From Mediterranea massiliensis (GTDB lineage: Bacteria; Bacteroidota; Bacteroidia; Bacteroidales; Bacteroidaceae), in NCBI RefSeq assembly GCF_900128475.1, contig NZ_LT635836.1, forward strand, positions 448,526 through 512,525: a DNA stretch of 64,000 bases, read 5' to 3'. This document shows, piece after piece, positions 1-9,083 of this stretch. The notes below the pieces were generated by a model that did not search any database, had not been told where the DNA came from, and saw only the letters and a program-made list of their open reading frames with translations. Each line of letters starts with the position of its first letter. Positions within the stretch are counted from its first letter, which is position 1. A program made the position numbers and the translations under genes.

Positions 1-136
1 TCATTCTTTTCAAATCTCCTAAACTTTCAACCGAAAAAATAAGCAAATAATAATAAAATGTCATTTCACAAGCAAATAAGTTCCATACGCCCAAAAGAAA
101 ATGAGACCTATGTATTAAAAATCCAAAAAATATTCA

Positions 137-144
137 TACCTTTG
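137..144 (+). promoter_or_regulatory. Bacteroidetes -7 promoter element for the metalloprotease gene
   Basis: TACCTTTG matches the Bacteroidetes -7 consensus TAnnTTTG and lies 48 bp before the ATG at 193. No clear -33 TTTG is visible upstream, so the promoter is probably weak or activated. The preceding AT-rich 136 bp show nothing else. Confidence 0.5.
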
Positions 145-192
145 CATTTATGACTTTAACCAACCTAAATCATTAAACCAGTTCATCAAGAC

Positions 193-1518
193 ATGAAAAC
201 GAAATTCACTTACCTGATGGCTGCTTTTCTTTGCCTGATTCTGGCAAGCTGCAGCACCAACGAATCTCCCTTCACCCTGTCGCAGGACAGCTTCACTGAC
301 GTTCCACCCGAGGGAAAGACCCTCTCACTCGACATCCATACTTCCGGCGAATGGACAGCCACCAGCCTCAACAAGGACTGGTGCAACGTAACGCCCGGCA
401 AGGGAACCGGCAATGCCACCATCCAAATAGAAGTGATGGGCAACATCTCCCAAGACCGTACCGGCACCGTAGTCATCAACTGCAACGGCACCCAGACCAA
501 CATCGACATCGTGCAGAAGGCCGTACCTGCCGGACAGGAGCTAACCTACCGAATTCCGGTCATCTTCCACGTGTTATATAAAGACCAAAGCGACCCGCAC
601 CAGTACATTACCGCCAACCGCATCAAACAGGTATTAGCCAAAGTGAACCAATACTACGATGGACAGACCATCGCCGCAGGCGGTGATGCCGGACAGGACA
701 TCAACCTGGATTTCTACCTGCCCGAAACGGACGAAGCCGGCAATCCGCTCGAAACGCCGGGAGTGGAATACATCGCCTGGAACGAAATGCCCATCGACTG
801 CGAAAACTTCATGGTAAGCAACAGCTCCAAAATCCTGAACCTGCTTTGGAATATGAACAAGTACATCAACGTCATGCTTTACAATTTTTCAGAAGTGAAT
901 GGTAGCCTAATCTTAGGCATTTCCCACCTGCCGCTGTCTGTCGAGGGTCCGAACTATCTGGAAGGGCTTCAGTCTGTGAAATATGACCGCCTGGAGAACT
1001 CCAACCTGGGCTATCCGCACTGTGTCTCCATCAACAGCCTCTACTTTGACCAGGATACCCCTGCCGGATATTACAATGCTGCGGACGCCAATGTAACTCT
1101 GGCCCATGAATTGGGACACTATCTGGGTCTGCACCATGCTTTCGATGAAGATGAAAATGCCCAAGAGACTGGGGGTCTTTCAACAGCATGCATTGATTCG
1201 GATTATTGTCCAGATACCCCTTCATACAATCGCTATGCCTATCAGATGATGCTGGCGGAATATTACAAAAACTTCTCCATGGAGGCTTTTGAACGGGAGA
1301 ATTGCCAAACAGGAACGACCTTTACGTCCTACAACCTGATGGATTACGAGATCAGCTATGCAGACCGCTTTACGCCCAACCAAAGGGAACGCATGCGTCA
1401 CGTGCTGGAATACAGCCCGCTGATTCCAGGTCCCAAACGGACGGCAAGTACCCGCAGCGTAGCCCCGCAAGGCGTGCTCGACATACCTATTATATATAAG
1501 GTGTGCTACAAGCACTGA
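193..1518 (+). CDS. BACON-domain zinc metalloproteinase lipoprotein
   Basis: Predicted secreted zinc endopeptidase anchored in the outer membrane. The first 20 residues form an SPase II signal peptide with lipobox LASC. Residues about 25-110 match a BACON domain (W-x-A sequence near the start, 'IDIVQKA' at its end), a module usually proposed to bind glycans or mucin. The catalytic part follows, with the extended zinc motif HELGHYLGLHH (H305, H309, H315 as ligands, E306 as the base) and a downstream 'NLMDY' that fits a Met-turn, as in metzincin/M43-like proteases. A strong terminator follows the stop, so the gene appears monocistronic. The substrate is unknown; mucin or another host protein is an inference from the BACON domain. 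Confidence 0.87.
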   Translation: MKTKFTYLMAAFLCLILASCSTNESPFTLSQDSFTDVPPEGKTLSLDIHTSGEWTATSLNKDWCNVTPGKGTGNATIQIEVMGNISQDRTGTVVINCNGTQTNIDIVQKAVPAGQELTYRIPVIFHVLYKDQSDPHQYITANRIKQVLAKVNQYYDGQTIAAGGDAGQDINLDFYLPETDEAGNPLETPGVEYIAWNEMPIDCENFMVSNSSKILNLLWNMNKYINVMLYNFSEVNGSLILGISHLPLSVEGPNYLEGLQSVKYDRLENSNLGYPHCVSINSLYFDQDTPAGYYNAADANVTLAHELGHYLGLHHAFDEDENAQETGGLSTACIDSDYCPDTPSYNRYAYQMMLAEYYKNFSMEAFERENCQTGTTFTSYNLMDYEISYADRFTPNQRERMRHVLEYSPLIPGPKRTASTRSVAPQGVLDIPIIYKVCYKH

Positions 1519-1570
1519 TGCAGAAACGAGCTGCCAGCAAGAGGGGCTCAAAACAAAGTCACATCAGCAA

Positions 1571-1620
1571 AATGCTTTGTCATCCCGGCTTTAAGCTGGG
1601 ATGACAAAGCATTCTTTTTT
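1571..1620 (+). terminator. Rho-independent terminator after the metalloprotease gene
   Basis: A 20-bp stem (arms 1571-1590 and 1594-1613, one G-U pair) with a 3-nt loop is followed by a run of six T. It begins 52 bp after the stop at 1518. Confidence 0.9.
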
Positions 1621-1667
1621 ATTCCCCCACTTGCATATCCCAAGAAAAAACACGACTTTTGCCTTAC

Positions 1668-1675
1668 TAATTTTG
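1668..1675 (+). promoter_or_regulatory. -7 element just before the receiver/ATP-grasp gene
   Basis: TAATTTTG fits TAnnTTTG and ends 7 bp before the ATG at 1683, so transcription would start at or next to the start codon and the mRNA could be leaderless. No -33 element at the usual spacing is evident. Confidence 0.4.
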
Positions 1676-1682
1676 GAAAAAC

Positions 1683-4649
1683 ATGCTCAGCAAACTGAAA
1701 CTCAATCTGCTTTACCTGAAAGATACGCAATTTGCCAACCTGATGACCCGCCGTATCTTCAACGTACTCCTGATAGCCAACCCCTACGACGCCTTCATGC
1801 TGGAAGACGACGGACGCATCGACGAGAAGATATTCAACGAATACACTTCGCTGTCCCTGCGCTATCCGCCCCGCTTCACGCAGGTGAGCACCTGCGACGA
1901 GGCTCTGGCCCAGCTGAAGAACATGACCTACGACCTCATCATCTGCATGCCGGGCACGGGCGACAACGAAGGCTTTGACGTGGCCCGCACCATCAAGGCG
2001 GCATGGCCCCACATTCCGATGGTCATCCTCACCCCCTTCAGTCACGGCATCACCAAGCGCATCGCAAACGAAGACCTCAGCGCCTTCGAGTACGTGTTCT
2101 GCTGGCTGGGCAACACGGACCTGCTGGTATCCATCATCAAGCTGATCGAGGACAAGATGAACCTGGAACACGACGTCAACGAAGTGGGCGTGCAGGCCAT
2201 TCTGCTGGTAGAGGACAGCATCCGCTTCTACTCGTCCCTGCTGCCCAACCTCTACAAATTCGTGCTGAAGCAGAGTCAGGAATTCAGTACCGAGGCGCTG
2301 AACGCCCACCAGCGCACCCTGCGCATGCGCGGACGTCCCAAAATCGTACTCGCCCGCACCTACGACGAAGCCATTTCCATCTACACCAAGTACAAGAACA
2401 ACATACTGGGCGTAGTGACCGACGTCCGCTTCCCCCGCACCGAGCGCGGCGAGAAGGACGGCATGGCCGGCATCCGCCTCTGCGCCGCCATCCGCAAGGA
2501 AGACCCCTTCGTACCGCTCATCATCCAGTCGTCCGAAACGGAGAACATGACCTATGCCAACAAGTACGGGGCTGCCTTCATCGACAAGAACTCCAAGAAG
2601 ATGGACGTGGATCTGCGCCGCATCGTGTCGGACAACTTCGGCTTCGGCGACTTCATCTTCCGCAACCCCGAAACGATGGAAGAGATAGCCCGCGTGAAGA
2701 ACCTCAAGGAACTGCAGAACATCCTGTTTGCCGTCCCCTCGGAGTCGTTCCTCTACCACATCAGCCGCAACCACATCAGCCGCTGGCTCTACTCGCGCGC
2801 CATGTTCCCCATCGCCGAGTTCCTGAAGCCCATCACCTGGAACACCCTGCAGGACGTGGATGCCCACCGGCAGATCATCTTCGAAGCCATCGTCAAGTAC
2901 CGCAAGATGAAGAACCAGGGCGTGGTGGCCGTCTTCAAGCGCGACCGCTTTGACCGCTACTCCAACTTTGCCCGCATCGGTGAAGGTTCGCTGGGAGGCA
3001 AGGGGCGCGGTCTGGCCTTCATCGACAACCTGGTGAAGCGCCACCCCGAGTTCGAGGAGTTCGACAACGCCCGCGTCGCCATCCCCAAGACCGTGGTGCT
3101 CTGTACCGACGTGTTCGACGAGTTCATGGAGACCAACAACCTCTACCAGGTGGCCCTGTCGGACGTGGACGACTCCACCATCCTGCGCTATTTCCTCAAG
3201 GCCAAGCTGCCCGACCGTCTGGTCGAAGACTTCTTCACCTTCTTCGACGTGGTGAAGTCGCCCATCGCCGTGCGCTCGTCGTCGCTGCTCGAAGACTCGC
3301 ACTACCAGCCTTTCGCCGGCATCTACAACACGTACATGATTCCCTACCTGGACGACAAGTATGAAATGCTCCGCATGCTGAGCGACGCCATCAAGGGCGT
3401 CTATGCCTCGGTCTACTTCCGCGACTCCAAGGCCTACATGCAGGCCACGAGCAACGTTATCGACCAGGAGAAGATGGCCGTCATCCTGCAGGAAGTGGTG
3501 GGCAACCAGTACGGTCCCCGTTTCTACCCCAGCATGTCGGGCGTGGCCCGCTCGCTCAACTACTACCCCCTGGGCGACGAGAAGGCCGAGGAAGGCATCG
3601 TCAACCTGGCTCTCGGACTGGGCAAGTACATCGTGGACGGCGGCCTGACGCTCCGCTTCTCGCCCTACCACCCCACCAAAGTGCTCCAGACCAGCGAGAT
3701 GGAGATAGCCCTGCGCGAGACGCAGACCCGCTTCTACGCCCTCGACCTGAGCAACTCCGGCCACGACTTCTCTATCGACGACGGCTTCAACCTGCTGAAG
3801 CTGCCCGTCAAGGAAGCCGAGAAGGACGGTGCGCTCAACTACATCGCCTCGACCTACGACCCCTACGACCAGATTATCCGCGACGGCCTGTATCCGGGAG
3901 GGCGCAAGGTCATCACCTTTGCCAACATCCTGCAACACGACGTCTTCCCCCTGGCGCGCATCCTGCAACTGGCCCTGAAGTACGGACAGGAAGAGATGCG
4001 CCGTCCCGTAGAGATAGAGTTTGCCACCACCCTGAGCCGCGAGAAGGACAAGACAGGTACCTTCTACCTGCTGCAGATACGCCCCATCGTAGACAACAAC
4101 GCCGTGCTCGACGAAGACCTCAGTGCCATCCCCGACGACCGGCTGCTGCTGCGCTCCAACAACTCCCTGGGACAAGGCATCATGAACGACCTCTACGACA
4201 TCGTCTACGTGAAGACCGACCACTACAGCGCCTCGAACAACCAGAAGATAGCCTGGGAGATCGAGAAGCTCAACCAGCAGTTCCTGGACGAAGGACGCAA
4301 CTACGTGCTGGTGGGCCCCGGCCGCTGGGGCAGCAGCGACACGTGGCTGGGCATTCCCGTGAAGTGGCCCCACATCAGTGCGGCCCGCGTCATCGTGGAA
4401 GCCGGCCTGACCAACTACCGCGTAGACCCCAGCCAGGGCACCCACTTCTTCCAGAACCTGACATCGTTCGGCGTGGGCTACTTCACCATCAACGCCTACA
4501 TGAACGACGGCCTCTACAACCAGGACTACCTCAACGCCCAGCCTGCCCTGCATGAGACGGAATACCTGCGCCACGTCCGTTTCGACCGTCCCATGACCGT
4601 CAAGATGGACGGCAGGAAGAAGCAGGGAGTGGTGATGATGCCGGAATAA
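1683..4649 (+). CDS. Receiver-like/PPDK-type ATP-grasp protein ('PEP/pyruvate-binding domain' protein)
   Basis: Soluble 988-residue protein. Residues about 20-150 and 165-320 look like two receiver-type domains (the second starts 'ILLVEDS' and has a central 'VVTDVRFPR'). From about residue 433 the sequence GEGSLGGKGRGL opens a pyruvate phosphate dikinase N-terminal (ATP-grasp) domain, with 'PIAVRSSSLLEDS' near 530 as the nucleotide-binding loop. I see neither the phosphohistidine swivel motif (TSHAA-type) nor the C-terminal PEP-binding barrel of true PPDK or PEP synthase. The usual annotation as a PEP synthase is therefore not supported. It could be a regulated kinase or phosphotransferase of unknown substrate. 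It stands alone between a terminator and the lipoprotein operon. Confidence 0.8.
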   Translation: MLSKLKLNLLYLKDTQFANLMTRRIFNVLLIANPYDAFMLEDDGRIDEKIFNEYTSLSLRYPPRFTQVSTCDEALAQLKNMTYDLIICMPGTGDNEGFDVARTIKAAWPHIPMVILTPFSHGITKRIANEDLSAFEYVFCWLGNTDLLVSIIKLIEDKMNLEHDVNEVGVQAILLVEDSIRFYSSLLPNLYKFVLKQSQEFSTEALNAHQRTLRMRGRPKIVLARTYDEAISIYTKYKNNILGVVTDVRFPRTERGEKDGMAGIRLCAAIRKEDPFVPLIIQSSETENMTYANKYGAAFIDKNSKKMDVDLRRIVSDNFGFGDFIFRNPETMEEIARVKNLKELQNILFAVPSESFLYHISRNHISRWLYSRAMFPIAEFLKPITWNTLQDVDAHRQIIFEAIVKYRKMKNQGVVAVFKRDRFDRYSNFARIGEGSLGGKGRGLAFIDNLVKRHPEFEEFDNARVAIPKTVVLCTDVFDEFMETNNLYQVALSDVDDSTILRYFLKAKLPDRLVEDFFTFFDVVKSPIAVRSSSLLEDSHYQPFAGIYNTYMIPYLDDKYEMLRMLSDAIKGVYASVYFRDSKAYMQATSNVIDQEKMAVILQEVVGNQYGPRFYPSMSGVARSLNYYPLGDEKAEEGIVNLALGLGKYIVDGGLTLRFSPYHPTKVLQTSEMEIALRETQTRFYALDLSNSGHDFSIDDGFNLLKLPVKEAEKDGALNYIASTYDPYDQIIRDGLYPGGRKVITFANILQHDVFPLARILQLALKYGQEEMRRPVEIEFATTLSREKDKTGTFYLLQIRPIVDNNAVLDEDLSAIPDDRLLLRSNNSLGQGIMNDLYDIVYVKTDHYSASNNQKIAWEIEKLNQQFLDEGRNYVLVGPGRWGSSDTWLGIPVKWPHISAARVIVEAGLTNYRVDPSQGTHFFQNLTSFGVGYFTINAYMNDGLYNQDYLNAQPALHETEYLRHVRFDRPMTVKMDGRKKQGVVMMPE

Positions 4650-4661
4650 AGCTCTCCTGCC

Positions 4662-4707
4662 GGCCGTTTCCTGTACATGGAAACGGCTGTTCCCTTCAAT
4701 GGTAACG
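4662..4707. repeat. Short tandem repeat, CGTTTCC/GGAAACG family (2 units)
   Basis: Two units of about 23 bp directly after the stop at 4649. The first contains a perfect 9-bp hairpin (4663-4671 with 4679-4687), the second a GTTCCC...GTAACGG version. The same unit type forms a longer array at 52806-52940. The hairpin may also act as a weak terminator, but no T-run follows. Confidence 0.6.
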
Positions 4708-4830
4708 GGCCCAAGCCTGTCGCTCCGCCGGCCACCAGACTCTTCAAAATAGCCTTTCACTTCTTCCTCCTTTTGCCCTGAATCTTAAAAAACAGACATA
4801 AAACGGGCTATTTTCCCTCTATCACGACCC

Positions 4831-4872
4831 AATTCCTTAAAAAAAGAACTGAATTCCCTTAAAAAGGAACTT
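4831..4872 (+). promoter_or_regulatory. Two tandem 21-bp boxes upstream of the DUF4493 operon
   Basis: Two direct repeats, 4831-4850 and 4852-4872, share AATTCC(C)TTAAAAA and GAACT and are spaced 21 bp apart (two helical turns). Each is itself partly palindromic (TTCC...GGAA). They end at the presumed -33 TTG (4871-4873), which is where an activator or repressor would bind. Confidence 0.5.
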
Positions 4873-4901
4873 GCAGCATTTCAAGAAAAGTTGTTACTTT
4901 G
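4871..4901 (+). promoter_or_regulatory. Probable promoter of the DUF4493 lipoprotein operon
   Basis: TTG at 4871-4873 is followed after 21 bp by TACTTTG (4895-4901), a -7 element one base shorter than consensus. Transcription would start near 4908, giving a leader of about 150 nt before the ATG at 5056. Confidence 0.45.
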
Positions 4902-4953
4902 CGGCGAAAATTATACAACTTTATAGAAATATTATTACCTAATCAATGTCAAC

Positions 4954-4999
4954 AAGAGGAAATTGCCGTAATCTTCAAGTATGTGGCTTTCCTCTTTTT
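4954..4999 (+). terminator. Terminator-like hairpin in the leader of the DUF4493 operon
   Basis: Arms AAGAGGAAA (4954-4962) and TTTCCTCTT (4988-4996) pair perfectly, with an inner GCC/GGC, and are followed by five T. It lies downstream of the predicted start site and 57 bp before the first gene. It would therefore be an attenuator, or the 3' end of a small RNA of about 90 nt. Confidence 0.5.
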
Positions 5000-5055
5000 C
5001 ACTGTGACAACAGTCTAAATGATTAAAGCCACAGCGGAACTAAAAAAAAAGTTAT

Positions 5056-5841
5056 ATGAATACAATGAGAAAGTTAGTAGCACAGCTGCTATTGTGTGCC
5101 CTCGGAGGAGGACTGCTGACCGCCTGCTCATCGGAGGAAGAAATGCTGCAAATTCCGGAAGGAAAAGGATACGTCAAACTGGTCTTAAAAACGGATTTGG
5201 GGTTCCAGACCAAGGCAGTGGATGAAAAAGAATACGAAGATCTCAATAACTACACAGTACAAATTCTAAAAGACGGTAAGGTAGTTGACGGAATGGAATG
5301 GAAGTACTCGAACATGCCAACCGAATTGATTGAACTCTCAGCCGGCGCATACGATCTGAAAGCTTTTTATGGAGAAGATAAAGCAGCATCCAAACAAAGC
5401 ATGTATGTAGAAGGACAAACATCTTTCAACATTAATAATGACCAAACGACAGCTTCCGTCACCTGTAAGCCTGTTTGCGGAAAAGTAACTGTAAAGTTTG
5501 ACAGCAAAATGGCCGATTATTTCAACGACTACTCCATTACTTTCCAAACAAAGGCACTTGGAGATATGAATATTTCGTGGGCCAAGAATGATACAGATCC
5601 CATTTATTTGAAAGTGGAAAATCAGGAAAAGATTTCTGCTGTATATAACTTGGTAGATAAACAAGGGAAACAAGCCAACATCGGCAACAAATCTTATGAA
5701 CTAAGTCCGTTGAAACATTTAATTATAAATGTTGTACCGGCTGTAAGTAATGGGCAGATAGGTATTTCCATTGAGATAGACGAATCTACAAATGACCATG
5801 AAGAAGATATTATAATCCCCTCAGATTGGATAAATCAATAA
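5056..5841 (+). CDS. DUF4493-domain surface lipoprotein (first gene of cluster)
   Basis: Predicted outer-membrane lipoprotein of 261 residues with SPase II signal ending LLTACSS. The rest is one DUF4493 module: 'GKGYVKLVL' after the lipidated cysteine, a 'TKAVDE' segment, then 'IELSAGAYDLKAFYGE' and a second beta-rich half ('VTVKFD..MADYFNDYSITF'). The same arrangement recurs in four later genes, so this is a paralogous family. Function is unknown. The fold suggested by the pattern (beta-sandwich with a G-x-Y-x-L-K-A strand) recalls fimbrillin-type proteins, but this is inference. It lacks the extra C-terminal domain of its larger neighbours. Confidence 0.8.
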   Translation: MNTMRKLVAQLLLCALGGGLLTACSSEEEMLQIPEGKGYVKLVLKTDLGFQTKAVDEKEYEDLNNYTVQILKDGKVVDGMEWKYSNMPTELIELSAGAYDLKAFYGEDKAASKQSMYVEGQTSFNINNDQTTASVTCKPVCGKVTVKFDSKMADYFNDYSITFQTKALGDMNISWAKNDTDPIYLKVENQEKISAVYNLVDKQGKQANIGNKSYELSPLKHLIINVVPAVSNGQIGISIEIDESTNDHEEDIIIPSDWINQ

Positions 5842-5864
5842 AATCGACAAAAGAGCATTAGGAT

Positions 5865-7193
5865 ATGAAAATTCAACATACAATAGCATTCTTCCTGCTG
5901 GTAGCAGCCAGTTTGACTTCATGTGAAATGAAAGATGAAATCTTTGATAAAAACAAGATTTCAGGTGATACAGGCTATCTAAATTTAGCGGTATCAGTCC
6001 AAAATAAAGCGACTAAAGCAGCAACTGATGAAGGAACAAATAACAATTCACCGGTTAGTGCAGACAACTTCGAAGTAGAAATAAGCAATAGCGAAGGTAC
6101 CTACGAAAAGAAATTCGATTCCTACACAGAGCTGCAAGCTGCTGGAAAAATTGAACTACCAGTAGGAAAGTATACCATCAAAGCACATACTCCCGGAACT
6201 ATTGCTCCCAAAATGGATTATCCTTTTTACAAGGGAGAAGAAACTTTGGAAATTACCAAAGGGACAGAGAAAACAACGGCTGTTATTTGCACTATGCAAA
6301 ACACGAAAATTCAATTGATTTATGGTACAACATTTGCCACAATTTTTAAAGAATGGGATATCACCATCTCAGACGGATCAAGCAATATATTAACCTATGA
6401 TGAGAGTGACCTAAACCCTACGACCAAATATTGGCTGATTGCGGATAATGTTTCTGAAATTAAAGTACATATTGAAGCATACCTGCAAGACGGAAGCAAA
6501 ATCGAGGAAGACCGTTCCATCACCAAGCCCGAAGATGCAGACAGCGATTTCTGGGCAGGTAGTGATGCACTGACCATTACGATGGAACCGGGTGAACCGA
6601 GTACACCAGACAATCCAAATGGAGTTACAATTAATGTTAAAGTGGAAATATCTTTCACAGATGATGAAGTTACTGAAGAGATTCCGGTAGAAGGAGAAGG
6701 CAGCGATGAAGGAGAAGGTGGAGATACAACAGAACCTAGTGAAGGAGATGGACCTACTATTACATTCCCCAAAAACAATTACATTTTACCAGATGATAAT
6801 AGACTAAAAGCTGATGCTGAGATATATGCTTCTGCTGGATTAAAAAGTGTTATTGTAAAAATAACTCCAGGAAACACAGCTTTTGAACAAGCATTAGGTC
6901 TATTGCCTAATGCCGGAACTACTGATGCAGAAAAAGCAATGTTGGATTTATTAACCGGGGCGGAACTTGTAGGCAATAATCTGTTAGGGTCAACAATAGG
7001 TATGATAATGCCTGGAGTTAATATTCCTAATCTCTCAAAAGAAGATATAAATTACACTTTCCCTGTTGGAGATTTTTTTGAAGCATTAGGTAGTTTGGGA
7101 ACGACAAGCACAGTTGCCCATAAATTTGAAATTATAGTAGAAGATATGAATGGAGAAACAACATCAGGTGTTTTAAATGTTAGTGTTAAATAA
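5865..7193 (+). CDS. DUF4493-domain lipoprotein with acidic linker and C-terminal domain
   Basis: Predicted surface lipoprotein, 442 residues, signal ending SLTSC. The DUF4493 module spans about residues 35-250 ('TGYLNLAVSV', 'IELPVGKYTIKAHTPG', 'DYPFYKGEE'). A Glu/Gly/Ser-rich linker (about 265-295, e.g. 'EGEGSDEGEGG') leads to a C-terminal domain with no family I recognise. It starts 23 bp after the preceding gene and 12 bp before the next, consistent with one operon. Base composition becomes more AT-rich here than in flanking housekeeping genes, as is common for variable surface proteins. Confidence 0.77.
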   Translation: MKIQHTIAFFLLVAASLTSCEMKDEIFDKNKISGDTGYLNLAVSVQNKATKAATDEGTNNNSPVSADNFEVEISNSEGTYEKKFDSYTELQAAGKIELPVGKYTIKAHTPGTIAPKMDYPFYKGEETLEITKGTEKTTAVICTMQNTKIQLIYGTTFATIFKEWDITISDGSSNILTYDESDLNPTTKYWLIADNVSEIKVHIEAYLQDGSKIEEDRSITKPEDADSDFWAGSDALTITMEPGEPSTPDNPNGVTINVKVEISFTDDEVTEEIPVEGEGSDEGEGGDTTEPSEGDGPTITFPKNNYILPDDNRLKADAEIYASAGLKSVIVKITPGNTAFEQALGLLPNAGTTDAEKAMLDLLTGAELVGNNLLGSTIGMIMPGVNIPNLSKEDINYTFPVGDFFEALGSLGTTSTVAHKFEIIVEDMNGETTSGVLNVSVK

Positions 7194-7205
7194 AAAATAG
7201 GTAAA

Positions 7206-9056
7206 ATGAAAATTGTTAATTATATATTATATATATTGTTGGCAATCTTTTTAGCAGCTTGTCAAACAGATGATAACGCATACAATAATGTTGGGTATCT
7301 AAGATTAAATATCGGCACTAATAATTCGGCTAATACAAAAGCTGCACCTGAGAATTATAAGCCTAAACAGATTGCTGTTCAGATTGTCAACTCAAAAGGA
7401 CAAGTCATCAAAGAGACAGACGATAGTGAGACTTGGAAAACGCCTATCACCTTAGAAACAGGAGCCTATACTATCAAAGCTTCCTCAAACGGTTTTGATG
7501 GCCAAGATTCAGGTTTCGATATACCTTATTATGTAGGGTCAAAGGAAATTACGATTCAAGCCAATAAGGAATTGCAGGAGACCATAACCTGTACGTTGGC
7601 CAACGTCAAGGTTTCCGTCAAATTCGACCCAGCTTTCTTAGAGAAATTTAAAGGAAGAACAATCAATGTCCAAGTAGGCGATCAAACCAATACCAATAAG
7701 TTTGCACCCTTAAACTTTACTACGACGGAAACTCGTTCAGCTTATTTTCCTGTGGGCAATCTGTATGCAACCATTACGATTGATAACCCGGAAAAGCCAT
7801 TGGAACCTTACACATTAACACAGGATTTTATGAATGTGCAAGCTAAGGATCATTATATTTTAAACTACAAAGTAGAGGAAACTGGAAGTACTAATATTAC
7901 AGTTACCGTAGATCCAACAACACACGAGTACAGTTATACTTTCACAGTTGCTACCGAAGCCACGAATAAAGCCGAATTGACTACAGGTACTTGGGGAAAT
8001 GTTGCTTATTTAAAAGCTGAAAATGTAACAACAAGTTCTGGCATGAATACTGAAGGAATAACGTTCCAGTATCGCATCAAGACAAATGAACAAACAAGAT
8101 CCAACGAAGCCGATTGGATTGATATTGAAACAACTGTTGATGAAAATACATATACCGCTATATTAACGGGATTGAATGCATCTACCTCTTACGAATACCG
8201 TCTGGCTACCGCTGAAGGAGAAACGATCGGAAATATTAGTGAATTTACGACTTCAGAAGCAGATAGTAGAGAAGAATTATATAATGGAAAGTTTGACGAA
8301 TGGTATGAGCGAGCAAATGATAACCTCATGAGAACTAAAACTTGGTTTGCTTGTTCAGAGAGTTATTATAATGAACATAGCGGTTCATTCTGGGACTCTA
8401 GCAATCCAGGAACAACAACAGACGCAGGTATGCTTGCTAATATAAATCCAACAACAGGAAACAGTGACATTGTTAGAACCCCAGGAGGAAAGTCCGCTAA
8501 ATTAGAATCAAACTATAAGGTTAAATTTGCAGCAGCCAGCCTTTATGTTGGTGCTTTTGGTGGGCTTGAAGGAACTAGTGGCGCAAGAATAAACTTTGGT
8601 CAGCCTTTCACATCGAGACCAATCGCATTAAAAGGGTATTTCCAATACGCTCCAGCCTCTATAGATCATGTAGGAAATGGTCAACCTACCAATACTGTAA
8701 GTAAAGGAGACATGGATATATGTTCTATATTTATAATATTATCCAAAGGAACATACCAAGTTAACAATACGGATACATGCACTCTTTTGACTGAAGAGAA
8801 AGTTAAAAACACAGATCAGTTTATTGCATATGGTGAGTTACCGGCAAGTGAATGCGTAAGTACAAATGGTCAGTGGAAAGAGTTTAATATACCCTTGAAA
8901 TACAAAGAGGAGGCGTTTAGTGAAAAACCTACCCACTTGATTATCGTATGTACTTCCAGCAAGTATGGAGATTACTTTACTGGCGGCGAAGGTAGCACGA
9001 TGTACCTCGACGACTTCGAGTTGATTTACGACGGCGAACCAACAATATGGAAATAA
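7206..9056 (+). CDS. DUF4493 + PCMD-type lipoprotein
   Basis: 616-residue surface lipoprotein with lipobox LAACQ. N-terminal DUF4493 module ('VGYLRLNIGT', 'ITLETGAYTIKASS', 'YYVGSKEITI', 'VKVSVKFDPAF') to about residue 230. A fibronectin-III-like segment follows ('ILTGLNASTSYEYRLAT'), then a C-terminal domain of about 250 residues that starts 'NGKFDEWYE' and ends 'TMYLDDFELIY'. This beginning and ending are typical of the PCMD (putative carbohydrate metabolism) jelly-roll. The same C-terminus occurs at 9947-11617. Probable role: surface glycan or matrix binding (inferred). Confidence 0.78.
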   Translation: MKIVNYILYILLAIFLAACQTDDNAYNNVGYLRLNIGTNNSANTKAAPENYKPKQIAVQIVNSKGQVIKETDDSETWKTPITLETGAYTIKASSNGFDGQDSGFDIPYYVGSKEITIQANKELQETITCTLANVKVSVKFDPAFLEKFKGRTINVQVGDQTNTNKFAPLNFTTTETRSAYFPVGNLYATITIDNPEKPLEPYTLTQDFMNVQAKDHYILNYKVEETGSTNITVTVDPTTHEYSYTFTVATEATNKAELTTGTWGNVAYLKAENVTTSSGMNTEGITFQYRIKTNEQTRSNEADWIDIETTVDENTYTAILTGLNASTSYEYRLATAEGETIGNISEFTTSEADSREELYNGKFDEWYERANDNLMRTKTWFACSESYYNEHSGSFWDSSNPGTTTDAGMLANINPTTGNSDIVRTPGGKSAKLESNYKVKFAAASLYVGAFGGLEGTSGARINFGQPFTSRPIALKGYFQYAPASIDHVGNGQPTNTVSKGDMDICSIFIILSKGTYQVNNTDTCTLLTEEKVKNTDQFIAYGELPASECVSTNGQWKEFNIPLKYKEEAFSEKPTHLIIVCTSSKYGDYFTGGEGSTMYLDDFELIYDGEPTIWK

Positions 9057-9069
9057 CAAAATAGTTTTG

Positions 9070-9077
9070 TATCTTTG
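9070..9077 (+). promoter_or_regulatory. Internal -7 promoter element
   Basis: TATCTTTG fits TAnnTTTG exactly and lies 13 bp after the stop of the preceding gene. Predicted transcription start is near 9084, the first base of the long hairpin at 9084-9143. No consensus -33 is seen. Confidence 0.55.
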
Positions 9078-9083
9078 CAAACT

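Noticed and set aside
1683..4649. Annotation as pyruvate phosphate dikinase or PEP synthase
   Set aside because: The catalytic histidine domain and the PEP-binding barrel are both missing, so only the ATP-grasp domain is shared.
4663..4687. Hairpin after the stop at 4649 as a Rho-independent terminator
   Set aside because: The 9-bp stem is good but no T-run follows. It belongs to the tandem repeat family and is listed as such.
1548..4760. Very long open frame (about 1070 codons) opposite the receiver/ATP-grasp gene
   Set aside because: It is a mirror of the plus-strand codon bias in a GC-richer gene. Its translation has no domains or signal and it overlaps the terminator and gene completely.
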